Shown: piece after piece, positions 61,323 through 64,000 of the stretch
How the letters are laid out: each line of letters starts with the position of its first letter
How positions within the stretch are numbered: the stretch's first letter is position 1
Assembly: GCF_003569785.1 (NCBI RefSeq)
Contig: NZ_KZ983989.1
Coordinates: 186,001-250,000, forward strand
Direction: 5' to 3'
Source: Leucobacter sp. wl10
GTDB lineage: Bacteria > Actinomycetota > Actinomycetes > Actinomycetales > Microbacteriaceae
Length of the DNA: 64,000 bases
Notes under the pieces: generated by a model
What the model saw: the letters and a program-made list of their open reading frames with translations, nothing else
Database searches by the model: none
What the model was told of the DNA's origin: nothing
Program-made: the position numbers and the translations under genes

Positions 61323-62944
61323 TGAATACCGCAACGCTCACGACGCCCGCCCGCGTCGAGGTGCTCGGACGCGCCTTCGACCGTAGCGATGAGATCCTCA
61401 CGCCCGAGGCGCTGCACTTCCTCACCGAGCTGCACCACCGCTTCGCAAGCACCCGTCACGAGCGGCTCGCGGACCGCCAGCGCCGACGCTACGAGATCGG
61501 CAACGGCCGCGACCCGAGGTTCCGCGACGACACCCGGCACATCCGCGAGGACACCGGTTGGCGCGTCGCCGGGGCGGGCCCGGGTCTCGAGGACCGCCGC
61601 GTCGAGATCACCGGACCCACCGACCCCAAGATGACCGTCAACGCCATGAACTCGGGGGCCCGCGTGTGGCTCGCCGACCAGGAGGACGCCACGAGTCCCA
61701 CCTGGCGCAATGTCATCGGCGGCCAGCTCTCGCTGTACGACGCGATCCGCGAGCAGCTGATCCACACGAGCCCCGAGGGCAGGGAGTACCGAGTCACCGC
61801 CGAGCGCACGCCGACCATCGTGATGCGGCCCCGCGGCTGGCACCTCGTCGAGAAGCACATCCGCTTCATCGACGCGCAGGGGCAGGCGGGGGCGGCATCG
61901 GGCAGCCTCGTCGACTTCGGGCTCTACGCGTTCCACAACGCGCACGAGCTCGTCGCCCGCGGCCGCGGCCCCTACTTCTACATCGCCAAGCTCGAGTCGA
62001 GCGAGGAGGCGAAGCTGTGGGACGACATCTTCTCCTACACCGAGCGGGCGCTGGGCCTCGAGCACGGCACGATCCGCGCGACGGTGCTCATCGAGACCCT
62101 GCCCGCCGCGTTCGAGATGGAGGAGATCCTCTACGTGATGCGGGATCACATCGCCGGCCTCAACGCGGGCCGCTGGGACTACATCTTCTCCATCATCAAG
62201 AACTACCGCGGCCGCGGGGCGCGCTTCGTGCTCCCCGACCGCAGCGAGGTCACGATGACCGTGCCGTTCATGCGGGCCTACACCGAGCTGCTCGTCAAGA
62301 CCTGCCACAGGCGCGGGGCGCACGCCATCGGCGGCATGAGCGCGTTCATCCCGAATCGCCGTGACCCCGAGGTCACGGCGCGCGCGGAGGAGAAGGTGCG
62401 GGCCGACAAGCACCGCGAGGCGAACGACGGCTTCGACGGCACCTGGGTGGCCCACCCCGACCTCATCCCGGTCGCGCGGGCAGAGTTCGACGCCGTGCTC
62501 GGCGGTCGCCCCAACCAGCTGGACCGCCGGCGCGACGACGTCGAGGTGACCGCGGCGCAGCTGCTCGACGTGCGCATCGGACGCGACATCACCGAGGCCG
62601 GCGTGCGCGACAACGTCTCGATCGGGATCCGCTACATCGAGGCGTGGCTGCGCGGGCTCGGCGCGGTGGCGCTCGACAACCTCATGGAGGACGCCGCGAC
62701 CGCCGAGATCAGCCGCTCGCAGATCTGGCAGTGGATCCATCAGGACCAGTCGACCGCCGAGGGTACGCGGATCACCCGGGAGTGGGTGTCCGGCCTCGTG
62801 CGCGACACCGTCGACGGCCTCGAGCGCTTCGACGGGGATCGCTACGACGACGCGGCGGAGCTCTTCGCCGACGTGGCGCTGGGCGACGACTTCCCCACCT
62901 TCCTCACGGTGCCTGCGTACAGCCGCTACCTCGTAGACGCCTAG
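61322..62944 (+). CDS. aceB: Malate synthase A
   Basis: Joins glyoxylate and acetyl-CoA to malate, completing the shunt. The 540-residue length and domains fit malate synthase A (about 530), not the 720-residue G form. DRRVEITGPTDPKMTVNAMN near 95, ADQEDATSPTWRNV near 120, TIVMRPRGWHLVEKH near 166-180 and YFYIAKLESSEEAKLW near 218 are conserved, and MGGMSAFIPNRRDPEV is near 340. ATG at 61322 shares its first A with the aceA TGA. A 19-base inverted repeat begins 12 bases after its stop. Confidence 0.96.
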   Translation: MNTATLTTPARVEVLGRAFDRSDEILTPEALHFLTELHHRFASTRHERLADRQRRRYEIGNGRDPRFRDDTRHIREDTGWRVAGAGPGLEDRRVEITGPTDPKMTVNAMNSGARVWLADQEDATSPTWRNVIGGQLSLYDAIREQLIHTSPEGREYRVTAERTPTIVMRPRGWHLVEKHIRFIDAQGQAGAASGSLVDFGLYAFHNAHELVARGRGPYFYIAKLESSEEAKLWDDIFSYTERALGLEHGTIRATVLIETLPAAFEMEEILYVMRDHIAGLNAGRWDYIFSIIKNYRGRGARFVLPDRSEVTMTVPFMRAYTELLVKTCHRRGAHAIGGMSAFIPNRRDPEVTARAEEKVRADKHREANDGFDGTWVAHPDLIPVARAEFDAVLGGRPNQLDRRRDDVEVTAAQLLDVRIGRDITEAGVRDNVSIGIRYIEAWLRGLGAVALDNLMEDAATAEISRSQIWQWIHQDQSTAEGTRITREWVSGLVRDTVDGLERFDGDRYDDAAELFADVALGDDFPTFLTVPAYSRYLVDA

Positions 62945-62956
62945 CACGCGCCCCTC

Positions 62957-63003
62957 GGCGATCGAGCGGAGCGATCTACAGGGAATCGCTCCGCTCGATC
63001 GCC
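62957..63003. terminator. Perfect 19-bp inverted repeat between aceB and mnhG
   Basis: GGCGATCGAGCGGAGCGAT (62957-62975) and ATCGCTCCGCTCGATCGCC (62985-63003) are perfectly complementary around a nine-base loop. The right arm and loop code for the last residues of MnhG (AIERSDSL and stop). A T run is missing on both sides, so it could end both convergent transcripts only with help, or act as an RNA-stability hairpin. Confidence 0.7.
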
Positions 63004-63344
63004 GGTCCGAGCTCGTCGACCACGAGCGTGCCGGTGTCGAGCTGTCCCGTGCGGTAGGCGGCGCGGCCCACCATGTGCGCCGCCACCGGCGCGGTCAGCG
63101 ACTGGAACACGAACACGGGCACGAGCGCGAGCAGCGTGGCGAACGAGCGCTGGTCGAGCGCGATCGCGGCGATGATCAGCAGCAGGCCGAAGATCTGCGG
63201 CTTCGTCGCGGCGTGGAGCCGGCTCAGGGCGTCGGGAAAACGGAGCAGCCCGATCCCCGCCGCCACCGACAGCACCGAGGCGAGCAGGACGCAGACCACC
63301 GCGGCGACATCCATGAGCTGCTCCAGAAGGCCCGTGTCAGACAT
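62976..63344 (-). CDS. mnhG: Mrp-type Na+/H+ antiporter subunit G
   Basis: Small subunit of a multi-subunit monovalent cation/proton antiporter in the membrane. The 122 residues have three hydrophobic helices (about 10-35, 42-66 and 70-95) with the family motif GIGLLRFPDALSRLHAATKPQI. Its 3' end is inside an inverted repeat. The start overlaps mnhF by eight bases. Confidence 0.94.
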   Translation of the reverse strand: MSDTGLLEQLMDVAAVVCVLLASVLSVAAGIGLLRFPDALSRLHAATKPQIFGLLLIIAAIALDQRSFATLLALVPVFVFQSLTAPVAAHMVGRAAYRTGQLDTGTLVVDELGPAIERSDSL

Positions 63345-63651
63345 GCCCGGCTCCCCTCGTCGGCTCCTGGATGGGCGGCTGCTCCGCCCGGCGCTTCACG
63401 AACCGAGCCACGACGATCGTGGCGAAGGTCGCGGTCGCCGCGATGACCGTCATCAGCGGGATCGTGTCGGTGTGGCCCCGCGCCACCATGTCGGTCCCCA
63501 CCGCGAGCAGGAGCGTGGTCAGCAGCACGTCCGAGGCCACCATGCGGTCGAGGATCGTCGGGCCGCGCACGATCCGCACGATCGCCGCGAGCGCCGTCGC
63601 AGTCAGTCCCAGACCCGCCGCAATCAGGGCGGCCGTCATCACCGCGGTCAT
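63337..63651 (-). CDS. mnhF: Mrp-type Na+/H+ antiporter subunit F
   Basis: Three-helix subunit of 104 residues. VRIVRGPTILDRMVASDVLL, with a conserved Arg-Gly-Pro and the DR pair in the first loop, is typical of MnhF/MrpF. ATG at 63651 overlaps the mnhE stop as ATGA, and the end overlaps mnhG. The tandem E-F-G order is that of the Mrp operon. Confidence 0.93.
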   Translation of the reverse strand: MTAVMTAALIAAGLGLTATALAAIVRIVRGPTILDRMVASDVLLTTLLLAVGTDMVARGHTDTIPLMTVIAATATFATIVVARFVKRRAEQPPIQEPTRGAGHV

Positions 63652-64000
63652 CTCATCCCCCTGATCTCCTGCTTCGAGCCGACGGACAGGATGAGCAGCC
63701 GCTCGATGCGCCGCACCTCGCGCCGCATCGCCGTGATCTCGCGCTGCGTCGGCGTGTTCAGCACGTGCAGGTAGAGCGTGGATCCGAACCGATCGACCTC
63801 CGCCACGAGCGACCCCGGAATCAGCGACGTGGTGAGCCCCACCATCGTCAGGATGAAGTCGGAGCGCGTGCGCAGGCGGACCGCGATGATCGAGGTGCGC
63901 GGCACGGGCCCGGGCCGGACCGCCAGCCACGCGACCTGCCAGGAGGCCACGACGAGGTGCCAGAGAAAGTATCCGAGGTAGAGCAGCGCGTACCAGGGGT
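63648..64000 (-). CDS. mnhE: Mrp-type Na+/H+ antiporter subunit E, 5' end outside window
   Basis: Only the last ~117 residues are seen. They include membrane residues (LYLGYFLWHLVVASWQVAWL) and the conserved tail LTTSLIPGSLVAEVDRFGSTLYLHVL. Reading stays open through base 64000, so the real start is beyond the window; an internal GTG near 63950 is not the start. mnhF overlaps it. Confidence 0.9.
   Translation of the reverse strand, partial: PWYALLYLGYFLWHLVVASWQVAWLAVRPGPVPRTSIIAVRLRTRSDFILTMVGLTTSLIPGSLVAEVDRFGSTLYLHVLNTPTQREITAMRREVRRIERLLILSVGSKQEIRGMR

Overview
This window is a dense, high-GC stretch of chromosome from an actinobacterium, most likely a member of the Microbacteriaceae; Leucobacter or a close relative would fit, but the genus is an inference. 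Supporting signs are the Wag31/DivIVA-SepF-YggT division cluster, a dcw cluster without ftsA, a helicase-dead PriA, a GarA/OdhI-type FHA protein beside two MerR regulators, GTG starts, many apparent leaderless promoters (a TANNNT box six bases before the start codon), and a MurE whose amino-acid-selecting motif is not the DNPR of meso-DAP enzymes. I see no phage, insertion sequence, CRISPR array, rRNA or tRNA. Almost everything is core genome.

Layout. 1-4417 (minus): hisE, hisG, hisF, hisI and a truncated trpE, with rpe upstream of hisE. 4505-9624: a proline-rich membrane protein of unknown function, an MFS transporter, rsmB and fmt. 9650-14054: priA, metK, rpoZ and a hypothetical gene; coaBC and gmk, which usually accompany rpoZ and metK, are absent here. 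14154-20039: two hotdog thioesterases, ettA, a lipoprotein, a short single-stranded DNA-binding protein paralogue, msrA and nadE. 20074-24641: dnaE and rluD. 24628-42938 (all minus): lspA, divIVA, yggT, sepF, yggS, ftsZ, ftsQ, murC, murG, ftsW, a murD-like gene, mraY, murF, murE, ftsI, ftsL, rsmH and mraZ, the division and cell-wall cluster read from mraZ towards lspA. 43291-51899: DUF3040, a polyprenyl synthase, an Rv2175c-like regulator, a PASTA Ser/Thr kinase, class II DAHP synthase, plsC, fadD15 and def, in an order resembling the M. tuberculosis Rv2173-Rv2187 region. 51911-58278: pyc, a ParA-like ATPase, two MerR regulators (one FtsR-like) and the FHA protein. 58390-62944: ramB divergent from an aceA-aceB glyoxylate operon. 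62976-64000: the end of an Mrp-type antiporter operon (mnhG, mnhF, partial mnhE).

The most unusual object is the murD position of the dcw cluster (33902-34990). The encoded protein ends at the boundary of the ligase domain and has lost several catalytic residues, yet it is translationally coupled to mraY and followed one base later by ftsW. It looks like a MurD pseudoenzyme kept in an otherwise intact operon. The second is a 27-bp element, 20/27 identical, upstream of both ftsZ and the second merR gene. It lies right behind the gene for an FtsR-like regulator and suggests a small division regulon. A perfect 19-bp inverted repeat joins aceB and mnhG.
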